Shown: positions 42,009-51,373 of the stretch, piece after piece
How positions within the stretch are numbered: the first letter of the stretch is position 1
Layout: each line of letters opens with the position of its first letter
DNA from: AG25 sp035517615
GTDB lineage: Bacteria; Gemmatimonadota; Gemmatimonadetes; Gemmatimonadales; GWC2-71-9
DNA: 64,000 bases
Direction of reading: 5' to 3'
Assembly (NCBI GenBank): GCA_035517615.1
Contig: DATIYM010000023.1
Span: 50,265 to 114,264, forward strand
Program-made: the position numbers and the translations under genes
Notes under the pieces: generated by a model
What the model saw: only the letters and a program-made list of their open reading frames with translations
Told to the model about the DNA's origin: nothing
Database searches by the model: none

Positions 42009-43010
42009 TCACCCCCCGGGGGCAACCTTGGGGGGTTTTGCTTTTATATCGGCGCAAATCAGATCGCCGTGCAGCCGCCCGTTCTCGATGAAGATGCGGT
42101 TGGCATTGAATCCCGCCGCGAGTACGCCGGCGATGTAGACGCCGGGGACATTCGTTTCCATCGTTTCGGGGTCGTGAGTGGGAATTCCCGTGACGTCATC
42201 CACCCGCACCCCCATGCGCCGGAGCACCGCCTGGTCAGCCCGGTAGCCCGTCAGGGCCAGCACAAAATCGGTCTCGAGCACGTCGGTCGACCCGTTCCGC
42301 TCCGATCGAATCACCACGCTCGCGGGAGTAATTTCACTGACCCGGTAGCCGAACCGGACCGCGACACTGCCATCCTTTAGACGATTGGTGATGTCGGGAA
42401 CGATCCAGGGCTTTACGTTCGCATCGAACTGTTTGAGAAAATGCACGATGGTCGAACGGGCGCCGACGCGGTGCAGCTCGAGCGCTGCCTCGACGGCGCT
42501 GTTGCTTCCGCCCACAATCACGACACGCTGGCGCCAGTACGGGTGCGCCTCGGTGAAAAAATGCGACACGTGCGGCAAGCTCTCGCCCGGGACGCCGAGC
42601 AGGTTGGGATTTTCGAAATACCCGGTGGCGTAGACCACATGGCGTGCCTTGAGAATTTCGGGCTCGGCCGAGTGCGGGTGGCTTGCTTCGACCTCGAACG
42701 CGCCGGCCGCGCGGCGGACATCCCGCACTTCATGATACTGCCGTACATCGAGCTCGAAGTATTCGGCCACCTTGCGGTAGTAGGTGAGCGCCTCTCGCCG
42801 CGTGGGTTTCTCGCCTGATGTGACGAAGGGTACGCCGGCGATCTCGAGCTTTTCGGCCGTCGAGAAGAACGACATATAGACCGGATAGCGCATCAGACTC
42901 GAGACGACGGGGCCTTTGTCGAACAGGCTCGCGGTGAGTCCCGCGCGTTTCGCCGCCGCGCCCACCGCCAGTCCACAAGGTCCCGCACCGACAACGGCGA
43001 GATCAATCAT
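42009..43010 (-). CDS. YpdA-type bacillithiol-disulfide reductase / FAD-NAD(P) oxidoreductase
   Basis: 333 residues. FAD-binding VVGAGPCGLAVGAAAKRAGL at the N-terminus and the NADPH-binding VVIVGGSNSAVEAALEL near 165 fit the YpdA family, which reduces bacillithiol disulfide in BSH producers. Thioredoxin-reductase CxxC is absent. The last codons overlap a plus-strand terminator. It begins 31 bases after the purA stop. Confidence 0.88.
   Translation of the reverse strand: MIDLAVVGAGPCGLAVGAAAKRAGLTASLFDKGPVVSSLMRYPVYMSFFSTAEKLEIAGVPFVTSGEKPTRREALTYYRKVAEYFELDVRQYHEVRDVRRAAGAFEVEASHPHSAEPEILKARHVVYATGYFENPNLLGVPGESLPHVSHFFTEAHPYWRQRVVIVGGSNSAVEAALELHRVGARSTIVHFLKQFDANVKPWIVPDITNRLKDGSVAVRFGYRVSEITPASVVIRSERNGSTDVLETDFVLALTGYRADQAVLRRMGVRVDDVTGIPTHDPETMETNVPGVYIAGVLAAGFNANRIFIENGRLHGDLICADIKAKPPKVAPGG
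42012..42045 (+). terminator. Intrinsic terminator on the plus strand, inside the ypdA 3' end
   Basis: CCCCCC (42012-42017) and GGGGGG (42030-42035) form a stem with a 12-nt loop, followed by TTTTGCTTTT. The T-tract exists only on the plus strand, so it stops transcripts coming from the riboswitch side. It lies within the last codons of the opposing ypdA gene. Confidence 0.75.
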
Positions 43011-43041
43011 CCCCTTCCCGCTTCCCCCTTCCCCATCCCTA

Positions 43042-44322
43042 CTAGGCCACTTCGACGATCTGGTCCCGCCGCGTGCCCACGCTCACATAGCGGATGGGCG
43101 CGTGGGCCAGGTCCTGGAGCCGATCGAGGTAGGCGCGTGCGGCGGACGGCAGATCCGCGAGCCGGCGGACTGCCGAGAGGGGACGCTGCCAGCCGGGCAG
43201 TGTCTCGTACACTGGCTGCACCCTGCTCAAGCGCTCGACCTCCGCTGGCATCCAGTCTACCGCGCCGCCGTCGACCAGATAGCCGACGCAAACCGGAATC
43301 TCGGCAAACGTGTCGAGCACGTCGAGCTTGGTGACGGCCAGTCCCGTAAGCCCGTTTACGCGCACCGCATACCGCACCACGACTGCGTCAAACCAGCCGC
43401 AGCGGCGTGGCCGCCCCGTTGTGGCCCCGTATTCACCTCCGAGCTCGCGGATCCGCCCCGCCAGGGCGGCATCCGCCTCGGTGGGGAGGGGGCCGTTCCC
43501 CACGCGGGTCGTATATGCCTTCACGACTCCCAGCACCGCATCGATCGCGGTGGGGCCGATCCCCGCTCCGACCGCTGCTCCACCGGCCGTCGTGTTCGAC
43601 GAGGTAACGTACGGATACGTGCCGTGGTCGACATCGAGCAGCGCGCCCTGCGCGCCTTCGAGCAGCACCGCCTCGCCGCGCTGCAGTGCCTCGTAGACCA
43701 CACGACCCGCATCGACGGCGATCGGCAGGAGCCGCGGTGCGAGCCGTTCGAGCAGCTCGAGATGCTCGTGCACGTCGGCTTGTTCGGGCGATCCGAGCAG
43801 CGCGAGGAATTGATTGGCGGCCTCGACGCGCGCGCAAACCAGCTCACGGGCCCGATCGAGATTGCGCAGGTCCGCGACGCGGATACCGCGGCGTCCGTAC
43901 TTGTCTTCATACGTCGGCCCGATGCCGCGGCCGGTCGTCCCGATCTGCTCCCGCCGCTCGCGGGCTCGGTCCAGCAGCTTGTGGTAGGGAAGCGTGAGGT
44001 GCGCGCGATCGGAGACGAACAGCTTCTGTTCAGTCCGCACCCCGCGCGAGCTCAGCGCATCGAGCTCGGTAAAGAATGTCTCGGGATCGAGCACCACGCC
44101 GTTGCCGACGATGCAGACGGCGCCCTGGATGATGCCGGATGGAATCTGGTGCAGGACGAATTCGCCGGCTCCCGTGTCGACCGTGTGACCGGCGTTCGCG
44201 CCCCCCTGGTAGCGGACCACCAGGTCAGCACGCTCGGCGAGCACGTCGACGATCTTCCCCTTCCCCTCGTCACCCCATTGGGCGCCGACGATCACGACAC
44301 AGTGGGTCTTTGGTCCGAACAT
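43042..44322 (-). CDS. purA: Adenylosuccinate synthetase
   Basis: 426 residues. First committed step from IMP to AMP, using GTP and aspartate. Conserved: VIVGAQWGDEGKGKIVDVL, GGANAGHTV, GTTGRGIGPTYEDKYGRRG, LLEGAQGALLDVDHGTYPYVTSS. The ATG at 44322 gives the family's normal N-terminus. Confidence 0.97.
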   Translation of the reverse strand: MFGPKTHCVVIVGAQWGDEGKGKIVDVLAERADLVVRYQGGANAGHTVDTGAGEFVLHQIPSGIIQGAVCIVGNGVVLDPETFFTELDALSSRGVRTEQKLFVSDRAHLTLPYHKLLDRARERREQIGTTGRGIGPTYEDKYGRRGIRVADLRNLDRARELVCARVEAANQFLALLGSPEQADVHEHLELLERLAPRLLPIAVDAGRVVYEALQRGEAVLLEGAQGALLDVDHGTYPYVTSSNTTAGGAAVGAGIGPTAIDAVLGVVKAYTTRVGNGPLPTEADAALAGRIRELGGEYGATTGRPRRCGWFDAVVVRYAVRVNGLTGLAVTKLDVLDTFAEIPVCVGYLVDGGAVDWMPAEVERLSRVQPVYETLPGWQRPLSAVRRLADLPSAARAYLDRLQDLAHAPIRYVSVGTRRDQIVEVA

Positions 44323-44420
44323 AGCACTCCATGAAAACGCCCCCGCCCGGCAGGCTAGAGGGACGGAGGCACATGGGGAGGTTAATCCAGCGAGAAACCT
44401 AGAGGCTGTGCGGGAGATCG

Positions 44421-45488
44421 TCAACGCAAAAGCAGATCCTGCAATGCTCCCGCGACTGCTGCCGCCACCGCGGTGCTCCCCTCGAGCGTCAACCGGTTGG
44501 CCTCGTCCCTGGGTGTGTGGACGATCAAGCTGGTCCGCCAATCGCCCCGCATGATGGTGACGCATTCCGCCGCGCGGCGGGCCAGCTCCCAGCCATCGAC
44601 GACCACCGGCAGGAGCCTGCGACGTTTCGCGCCGAGTGCCCGCGTGACCGCTTCCGAAACCGGCCCGGCGCGATGCACCAGACCGATCGTCGATCCACGG
44701 TCATCGATGCCGTCGAAATTGAGCACCGCCGTCCCCTCGAGCAGGTTCGCTCGCTCATTCACGAGAGCCTTGGCCCCGAGCAACCCGAACTCCTCGGCAT
44801 CGGGCAGCAACACGCCGACGGCGGCTTCGGGCGGCAACCGATCGATGATCGAGAACACTGTGACGAGCGCGGTCGCGTTGTCGAGCGCCCCGGGCGACCC
44901 ATCGGTCACCCGATTGCCGAGCAGCAGCATCCCGCCCACGAGTCCGGGACTGGCGACGAGTGCCGCGGTCGAAACGTCCCAGACGGTGCCGGAGAGCCGG
45001 GTGGCGGCGAGTACCGCGAGCGCGCACGCCCCCACGAGCGAGAGCGCGCCGGCCACAATCCGGCTGAACATCGAGAGGGGCTGGCCCTTCGAGTCGTAGT
45101 GAGCCGCCAGCCACACCTTGACCCGCGCTTGTGGCCGCACCGCGATCAGATTGACCGCCGCGAGCGGAGGATGTCTAATGCTCGCGACGAGCACGCCGAA
45201 GCAAAGCAACAGCGCGACCCCGAGCGCGCCGGCAAGCAGGGCCGATGGATTGGGCGGCGGCAGGGCCGCGAGCGCGGCGACCAGAACGCTGCTTGCGGCG
45301 AGCATGCCACCCGCCAGATAGGGTCCCGCGAGCCGGCCCGGCGGATGCACCGCAAACGGCTGCTCGAGGACGACGAACCCCCGCTGCCGTAGCTCGCGGG
45401 TCAACACCGCGCGCACGCGGGCATGAGCAGTCGATCCGGTACGGCGTGGTACGGCGACCTCATCGAACAGTCGCCGGAGGTCGCTCAC
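44421..45488 (-). CDS. Membrane-anchored M28-family zinc peptidase
   Basis: 355 residues. About three hydrophobic segments occupy the first half (for example LLAGALGVALLLCFGVLVAS). Zinc site residues are visible: H in LAAHYDSKGQ, D in GALDNATAL and EE in LLPDAEEFGLLGA. H in IVHTPRDEANR is also present. It should be an aminopeptidase-like enzyme facing the periplasm or cytoplasm, and the substrate is unknown. It overlaps the pilT-like gene by four bases. Confidence 0.82.
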   Translation of the reverse strand: MSDLRRLFDEVAVPRRTGSTAHARVRAVLTRELRQRGFVVLEQPFAVHPPGRLAGPYLAGGMLAASSVLVAALAALPPPNPSALLAGALGVALLLCFGVLVASIRHPPLAAVNLIAVRPQARVKVWLAAHYDSKGQPLSMFSRIVAGALSLVGACALAVLAATRLSGTVWDVSTAALVASPGLVGGMLLLGNRVTDGSPGALDNATALVTVFSIIDRLPPEAAVGVLLPDAEEFGLLGAKALVNERANLLEGTAVLNFDGIDDRGSTIGLVHRAGPVSEAVTRALGAKRRRLLPVVVDGWELARRAAECVTIMRGDWRTSLIVHTPRDEANRLTLEGSTAVAAAVAGALQDLLLR

Positions 45489-46699
45489 GTTTCCGGCAGA
45501 ATGTTCGACAGGTCGTCGGGAATCGGAGTGACGCGATTAGCCCGCGCGTCCTGTGCCGGAGGTCCGGCGGGACGAGACAAGCCGCGCGTCTGTCGTTCGA
45601 GCTCACCCGGATCGACGGCGGTGGAGAGCGCGGTCTCGTGAGTCACGAGACCGTTCGCGACCAGCTCCACCAGATGCTGATCGAGGGTTTGCATCCCATA
45701 GCGCTCGCGGGAGCCGCGGATGTAGGCCGGGAGGTCGGGGGCGCGCTTGGGGTCACGAATCATTTCCCGCGCCGTACCGGTGCAGAGCAGTAGCTCAACC
45801 GCGACGACCCGTCCCTGACCGTCCGCTCGTGGGAGCAGGCGCTGCGACACGATGGCATGGAGCGCCTCGGCGATGCGCAGCATGGCTCCGTCCTGCTCGG
45901 CCGCGGGAAACATGTCCACGAGCCGCGCAACCGTCGTGGCGCTGTCGGGTGTGTCGAGCGCGGAAATCACGAGATGCCCGGTCTCCGCCGCTTTGAGAGC
46001 GGTGTCGAGCACCGTCAGGTCACGTACATCCGCGATCAGAATGACGTCGGGGTCCTGGCGCAGCGCGGCTCTGAGCCCGCGCCCGTAGTCGTCCGTATCG
46101 ACGCCGATTTCCCGCTGCGTCACCGACGAATTGATGTCGCGATGGAGAAACTCGATGGGATTCTCGAGCGTCACCACGTGGCGCTGCTGATTCTCGTTGA
46201 TGTAGTGCACGAGCGCGGCCATGGTCGAGCTCTTTCCCGATCCCGCGGGTCCCGTCACCAGCACGAGTCCCCGCTCCGCCGTGGCGACGCTGCGCAGGAT
46301 GGCCGGCAACCGGAGCGACTCGAACGAGGGGACGTCGAACGGGATCACGCGCATGACGATCATGAAGGACGAGCGCTGCCGGAGAATATTGAGGCGGAAC
46401 CGCCCCACGCCGGGCATTCCCCAGGAGCAATCGTAGTCGCGGAGCACGTCGATCCGTGCCCGGTCCTGCTCATTGGGAATGAAGCGCAGCGCGATGGCGC
46501 GCGTTTGCTCCGGCGTCAGTCGCTGCTTGGTAAGCGGGACCAGCTTGCCGTCGATGCGCGCGCGGAACACGTCGCCTGCCTTGATGTGCAGGTCGGAGGC
46601 GCCGCGATCCACGGCGGCCCGAATGATCTTCTCGATCCCGCCGCCCGTGCCGGGAGCCTGCCCGCTCGGGCGCGGCGTCCGGGGCTTGGATTCGTCCAT
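45485..46699 (-). CDS. PilT/PilU-family ATPase with altered catalytic motifs
   Basis: 404 residues. Layout follows PilT: N-terminal domain (ASDLHIKAG), Walker A GPAGSGKS (150-157), then ASP, Walker B and HIS boxes. Typical PilT sequences have EDPIE, GEMRD and LHT in these boxes. Here they read ENPIE (about 179-183), ADVRD with D224, and ALDT with D249. The C-terminal AREMIRD replaces AIRNLIRE. It may be a PilU-like or catalytically weak paralogue. No other pilus gene is in the window. Confidence 0.85.
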   Translation of the reverse strand: MDESKPRTPRPSGQAPGTGGGIEKIIRAAVDRGASDLHIKAGDVFRARIDGKLVPLTKQRLTPEQTRAIALRFIPNEQDRARIDVLRDYDCSWGMPGVGRFRLNILRQRSSFMIVMRVIPFDVPSFESLRLPAILRSVATAERGLVLVTGPAGSGKSSTMAALVHYINENQQRHVVTLENPIEFLHRDINSSVTQREIGVDTDDYGRGLRAALRQDPDVILIADVRDLTVLDTALKAAETGHLVISALDTPDSATTVARLVDMFPAAEQDGAMLRIAEALHAIVSQRLLPRADGQGRVVAVELLLCTGTAREMIRDPKRAPDLPAYIRGSRERYGMQTLDQHLVELVANGLVTHETALSTAVDPGELERQTRGLSRPAGPPAQDARANRVTPIPDDLSNILPET

Positions 46700-47700
46700 C
46701 AGTCGCCTCCGCCTCGAGCGCCCTCGAGAAAGCCCATGCAGCCGCGAACGCTGATAACGGTTTCCGTCGCCAGCGCGCGCGCCTTCGCCGCGCCGGCGCG
46801 GAGCAGCGCGGTGACGCGGCCGGGCGCGCTGCGCAGCTCCGCGGCTCGTTCGCGCATGGGAGTGAGCGTGGCTATCATATTGTCCGCGAGTACCCGCTTG
46901 CAATCAAGGCAGCCCCACCCAGCCGCCCGGCAGTTGCGAGCCACGAGCGCCTGTGTGTCGGGCGGCGAGAACCCCTGGTGCATCGTGTAGATATTGCACA
47001 CGTCGGGATTCCCGGGATCCTTGCGCGTGACCCGGGCAGGATCGGTGGCGGCGGGCCTGAGCTTCTCCCAAATGGTTTCCGGGGGCTCGAACAGCCCGAT
47101 CGTGTTGCCGAGGCTCTTGGACATCTTGGCCTGGCCATCGAGCCCGAGGACCCGCTTGGCGGTGGTGAGCAGCGCCTGCGGTTCGGGAAAACTGAATCCA
47201 TCGCCGAAGCGACCGTTCCAGCGGCGGGCGATCTCGCGCATCAGCTCGAGATGCTGGAGTTGATCTTCGCCCACCGGCACCAGCGTGGCGCGGTACAACA
47301 GTACGTCGGCGGCCTGGAGCACGGGATAATTCAGGAGACCCGCGGGCACGCTCTCCTGACGCTGGGCCTTGTCCTTGAATTGCGTTTGCCGCTCGAGCTC
47401 TCCGAGCGGTGTGACTGTCATCAGGAGCCAGTTCAGCTCGGCATGCTCGGGAACGTGCGACTGGACGAACAGCACGCACCGCTCGGGGTCGAGGCCGGCG
47501 GCAAGCAGGCCCACGGACATTTCCAGGGTCCGCTGCGCCAGCGTACCAGCTTCATAGGGCTGGGTGATCGCGTGGAGGTCCACCACGCAGAAGAAGCACT
47601 CGTGCTGTGATTGCAGCCTGACCCAGTTCTGCACAGCGCCGAGATAGTTGCCGATGTGGAGTTCGCCAGACGGCTGGATTCCCGAGAAGACGCGCGCCAT
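46699..47700 (-). CDS. trpS: Tryptophan--tRNA ligase
   Basis: 333 residues. Class I motifs are present: HIGNYLGA (HIGH-like) near 15 and AKMSKSLGN (KMSKS) near 191. Starts MARVFSGIQPSGELHIG. Its stop shares one base with the following pilT-like start. Divergent from the inositol-phosphatase gene. Confidence 0.97.
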   Translation of the reverse strand: MARVFSGIQPSGELHIGNYLGAVQNWVRLQSQHECFFCVVDLHAITQPYEAGTLAQRTLEMSVGLLAAGLDPERCVLFVQSHVPEHAELNWLLMTVTPLGELERQTQFKDKAQRQESVPAGLLNYPVLQAADVLLYRATLVPVGEDQLQHLELMREIARRWNGRFGDGFSFPEPQALLTTAKRVLGLDGQAKMSKSLGNTIGLFEPPETIWEKLRPAATDPARVTRKDPGNPDVCNIYTMHQGFSPPDTQALVARNCRAAGWGCLDCKRVLADNMIATLTPMRERAAELRSAPGRVTALLRAGAAKARALATETVISVRGCMGFLEGARGGGD

Positions 47701-47739
47701 GGGCTGACAAGCTACGAACCCGGAGTAGGGTGCCGCAAG

Positions 47740-48528
47740 GTGCGAGAAATCAAAGACTTACTCGATATCGCGATGCGCGCCGCCGACCGCGCCGCGCGGC
47801 TCTTGCGCGCCACCACGCCGCCCATGGCGGGCGAGTGGAAGGAAAAGGGCTGGCATGACTTCGTGTCCGAAGCCGACCGCGGCGCGGAGCGGCTCATTGC
47901 GGAAACGCTGAGCGCGGAGGCCCCCGGATCGAAGATTGTCGGCGAGGAATTGTCGCCCGGCGCGGCGCGCGACGGCGACGTGGTCTGGATCGTAGATCCG
48001 CTCGACGGTACGACCAACTACCTCCACCGTTATCCTCACTATGCGGTCTCGATCGGCTGCCTGTATCGGGGCTCACTCGCCGTCGGAGTCATTCACGACG
48101 TCACGCGCGATACGGTGTTTCGAGCATCGGTCGGCGCCGGCGCATGGATCGGTGAGCGCCGGCTCAGTGTCTCCTCCGTCTCCGAGCCGGATCTCGCGCT
48201 CGTCGGGACGGGATTTCCCTTCAAGCACGTGAACGACCTCGAGCGCTACATTCGCCAGTTCCGCACCATCGTCCGCGCGTCAAGCGGGATCAGGCGAGCC
48301 GGTTCGGCCGCGCTCGATCTGGCGGACGTCGCCGCCGGACGGCTCGATGCATTCTGGGAGCTCACGCTCTCACCGTGGGACGTGGCGGCAGGGGTCGTGC
48401 TGATCCGCGAGGCGGGCGGAGTCGTGACCAACACCGAGGGCTCGCCCGACGTCCTGAATGGCGGGCCGATCATCGCGGGCAACCCGGCGCTGCATCGCTG
48501 GCTGCTCGGGGTCGTGCAGCAGAGCTGA
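47740..48528 (+). CDS. Inositol monophosphatase family protein (SuhB-like)
   Basis: 262 residues from a GTG at 47740 (VREIKDLLDIAMRAA). Metal-site motifs: IVGEE, WIVDPLDGTTNYLH and ELTLSPWDVAAGVVL. The family hydrolyses sugar or inositol phosphates or PAP; the substrate is open. An upstream in-frame ATG would overlap trpS and is not favoured. Coupled by one base to ftcD. Confidence 0.9.
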   Translation: MREIKDLLDIAMRAADRAARLLRATTPPMAGEWKEKGWHDFVSEADRGAERLIAETLSAEAPGSKIVGEELSPGAARDGDVVWIVDPLDGTTNYLHRYPHYAVSIGCLYRGSLAVGVIHDVTRDTVFRASVGAGAWIGERRLSVSSVSEPDLALVGTGFPFKHVNDLERYIRQFRTIVRASSGIRRAGSAALDLADVAAGRLDAFWELTLSPWDVAAGVVLIREAGGVVTNTEGSPDVLNGGPIIAGNPALHRWLLGVVQQS

Positions 48529-50006
48529 TGAGCGGCCACCTGGTTGAGTGTGTTCCGAATTTTTCGGAAGGACGCGACTCGATCGTGATCGCGGCGATTC
48601 GTGCCGCGCTCGAATCCGTGCCGCAGGTGCGAGTGCTGGATGCGCAGTCGGATCCCTCCCACAATCGTTCGGTATTCACGTTCGTTACACCGCCCGAGCA
48701 CGCGGTCGAGGCGGCGTTTCGCTGCATGCGCGTCGCCGTTGAACGCATCGATTTGCGCACGCATACGGGTGCGCATCCCCGCATGGGCGCCACCGACGTC
48801 GTCCCGTTCGTCCCCCTCGAGGAGGGGGGAACGACGATGGACGACTGCGTTCGCCTCGCGCGGCAGCTGGGCGAGCGAGTGGGGAAGGAGCTCGAGATCC
48901 CGGTCTTCTTGTATGCGGCCGCGGCGACGCGACCGGAGCGCGCGAGCCTGCCCGCCATCAGGAAAGGTGAGTTCGAGGGATTGCGCGAGCGCATCGGAAC
49001 GGACCCCGCGGCCGATCCGGATTTCGGTCCCCGGCGAATTCATCCCAGTGCGGGAGCGACGGCCATCGGGGCGCGACCATTTCTCGTCGCGTTCAACGTG
49101 TATCTCGAGACGCCGGATGTCTCCATCGCCAAGGCAATCGCGAAGACGATCCGGACCTCGAGCGGCGGCCTGCCTGCCGTGCAGGCCAGCGGGTTCGACG
49201 TGCAGGGTGTAGCGCAGGTCTCGATGAACCTGCTCGATTTGAACCAGACCTCTCCGGCCACGGTATTCGACGCGGTCTCGCGCGAGGCCGCACGGCACGG
49301 CACGAGGGTCCGGCGCAGCGAAATCGTGGGCCTCATCCCCCAGCGCGCCCTGTTCGATGCTGCCGCCGCGTATCTCCATGTACCCGACGCGACCGCGCAC
49401 GTGCTCGAGACCAAGATCCGCGCACACTCCGACGCTGGGCGAGCACCAACCCTGGACAGCTGGCTCGAGTCGCTCGCCGCCCGCACGCCCACTCCGGGGG
49501 GTGGAAGCGCCGCGGCCCTCGCGGGAGCCATGGCGGCCGCGCTTGTGGTCATGGTCGCGCGCCTGACGGTCGGCCGGACAGCCTACGCGGACGTGAGCGA
49601 CCGGGCGGCAGCGATCGCGGCGGATGCGGAGCTGATCCGCCAGGCGATGCGCGTGCTCGTTGAGCAGGATGCGGCAGCGTACAACGAGGTCACCGCCGCG
49701 TATGCCGTCCCGAAAGGCGATCCGTCCCGGGCGCCGCGGATCGACCGCGCGCTTCTCAGGGCCGCCGAGCCGCCGCTCATGCTCGCCCGCGGCGCGGCCC
49801 GCCTGGTCGCCCTGGCGCAGGAGATCACGGTGATCGGCAACAAGAATGCCCGGTCCGACGGCCGTGTGGCTTCGGCACTCGCCCGTGCCGCCCTGTTCGG
49901 CGCAATCGAGAACGTTCGGGCCAACGTGGAGGCGCTCTCCGACCCAGAAGCGGGCCAGGCCCTGCTCCGCGAAATGCTGGAACTGGAAGCGGAGATCGGC
50001 CCCTAA
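48528..50006 (+). CDS. ftcD: Bifunctional glutamate formimidoyltransferase / formimidoyl-THF cyclodeaminase
   Basis: 492 residues. The N-terminal transferase half (about 1-300) begins LVECVPNFSEGRD and has THTGAHPRMGATDVVPFVPL. The C-terminal cyclodeaminase half begins about 310 with LAARTPTPGGGSAAALAGAMAAALV. The fused form resembles the vertebrate enzyme and moves the formimino group from histidine breakdown to folate. No hut genes are adjacent. Its stop overlaps the end of the convergent trpB2 gene by four bases. Confidence 0.94.
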   Translation: MSGHLVECVPNFSEGRDSIVIAAIRAALESVPQVRVLDAQSDPSHNRSVFTFVTPPEHAVEAAFRCMRVAVERIDLRTHTGAHPRMGATDVVPFVPLEEGGTTMDDCVRLARQLGERVGKELEIPVFLYAAAATRPERASLPAIRKGEFEGLRERIGTDPAADPDFGPRRIHPSAGATAIGARPFLVAFNVYLETPDVSIAKAIAKTIRTSSGGLPAVQASGFDVQGVAQVSMNLLDLNQTSPATVFDAVSREAARHGTRVRRSEIVGLIPQRALFDAAAAYLHVPDATAHVLETKIRAHSDAGRAPTLDSWLESLAARTPTPGGGSAAALAGAMAAALVVMVARLTVGRTAYADVSDRAAAIAADAELIRQAMRVLVEQDAAAYNEVTAAYAVPKGDPSRAPRIDRALLRAAEPPLMLARGAARLVALAQEITVIGNKNARSDGRVASALARAALFGAIENVRANVEALSDPEAGQALLREMLELEAEIGP

Positions 50007-51373
50007 ACGCCGGCGGGCACTCGAGGCAGCTCCTTCATGGCGGCCGCGACGCGCTCGGCCGGATACTCGTAATCCTCGAGGTTGCCGGCATGGAACGCTT
50101 CGTAGGCCGCCATGTCGAAGTGGCCGTGCCCCGACAGATTGAACGCGATCACCTTCTTTTTCCCGTCACGCTTCGCCGCCAGGGCTTCGTCGATCGCGAC
50201 CCGGATCGCATGCGCGGATTCGGGAGCCGGAATGATGCCCTCGGCGCGCGAGAACTGCACCGCGGCATCGAAGGTCGCGAGCTGCTTCACGGCCCGGGCT
50301 TCGATGTTCCCGTTTGCCACGAGCGCGCTGACACTCGGAGCCATACCATGATAGCGAAGCCCTCCCGCGTGGATGCCGGGCGGCATGAAGGTATGGCCGA
50401 GCGTGTACATCTTGACGATCGGGGCCATGGCGGCGGTATCGCCGTAGTCGTAGGTGTAGCGTCCCTTGGTGAGCGAGGGACACGAGGCCGGCTCGACCGC
50501 GATGATCCGCGTCGTTTTCTTCTCAGTGAAGTTCTTGTGGATGAACGGGAACGCGAAGCCGGCGAAGTTTGACCCGCCGCCCGCACAGCCGATCACGATA
50601 TCCGGATACTCGCCCGCCAGTTCGAGCTGTTCCAGCGACTCGAGCCCGATCACGGTCTGATGCATGAGCACGAACCCGAGCACGGATCCGAGGCTGTATT
50701 TCTTCCGCCCGCCGCTTGCCGCCGCCGTCTCGACCGCCTCCGAGATGGCGATGCCGAGCGAGCCGTTCGAACGCGGATCCTCCGCCGTGACCTTGCGGCC
50801 GTACTGGGTGCGGTCGGTGGGGCTCGCGTACACCGTGGCTCCATAGTTCTCCATCACGATCCGGCGGTACGGCTTCTGGTGATAGGATACCTTCACCATG
50901 AAGACCTCGAGATCGATCCCGAAGAAATTGCAGGCCATCGCGAGCGCGGCACCCCACTGCCCCGCGCCCGTTTCCGTGGTCAGCGCCTTGACGCGTTCCT
51001 GTTGGTTATAAAATGCCTGCGCAACGGCCGTGTTGGGTTTATGCGACCCTACGGGTGAGACGCCTTCGTACTTGTAATAGATATGGGCCGGGGTATCGAG
51101 CGCGCGCTCGAGGCGGATCGCGCGGTACAGCGGTGTGGGACGCCACAGCTTGTACACGTCCCGGACGGGCTCGGGAATCTCAATCCAGCGTTCCGGGCTC
51201 ACCTCCTGCATGATCAAGCCCATCGGAAACAGTACGGACAAAAAATCCGGCGTGACCGGCTCCATCGTTCCCGGGTGGAGCACGGGCGCGGGACGAACGG
51301 GCATGTCGGCGTTGATGTTGTACCAGGCGCGGGGGAGGCGGGACTCGTCGAGCAGATACTTGTGCTGAGTCAT
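50003..51373 (-). CDS. trpB2: Tryptophan synthase beta subunit, TrpB2 type
   Basis: 456 residues, the longer TrpB2 class. PLP lysine is in GVSPVGSHKPNTAVAQA, and glycine-rich phosphate loop CAGGGSNFAGFAF is present. Typical TrpB2 features include the extended N-terminus MTQHKYLLDESRLPRAWYNI. TrpB2 can use serine and indole without a TrpA partner. It is the last gene of the ribosomal-secY-adk-map run. Confidence 0.93.
   Translation of the reverse strand: MTQHKYLLDESRLPRAWYNINADMPVRPAPVLHPGTMEPVTPDFLSVLFPMGLIMQEVSPERWIEIPEPVRDVYKLWRPTPLYRAIRLERALDTPAHIYYKYEGVSPVGSHKPNTAVAQAFYNQQERVKALTTETGAGQWGAALAMACNFFGIDLEVFMVKVSYHQKPYRRIVMENYGATVYASPTDRTQYGRKVTAEDPRSNGSLGIAISEAVETAAASGGRKKYSLGSVLGFVLMHQTVIGLESLEQLELAGEYPDIVIGCAGGGSNFAGFAFPFIHKNFTEKKTTRIIAVEPASCPSLTKGRYTYDYGDTAAMAPIVKMYTLGHTFMPPGIHAGGLRYHGMAPSVSALVANGNIEARAVKQLATFDAAVQFSRAEGIIPAPESAHAIRVAIDEALAAKRDGKKKVIAFNLSGHGHFDMAAYEAFHAGNLEDYEYPAERVAAAMKELPRVPAGV

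Noticed and set aside
41994..42380. 128-codon plus-strand frame after the riboswitch as its target gene
   Set aside because: It runs antisense to ypdA, contains the terminator in its first codons and has no recognisable features.
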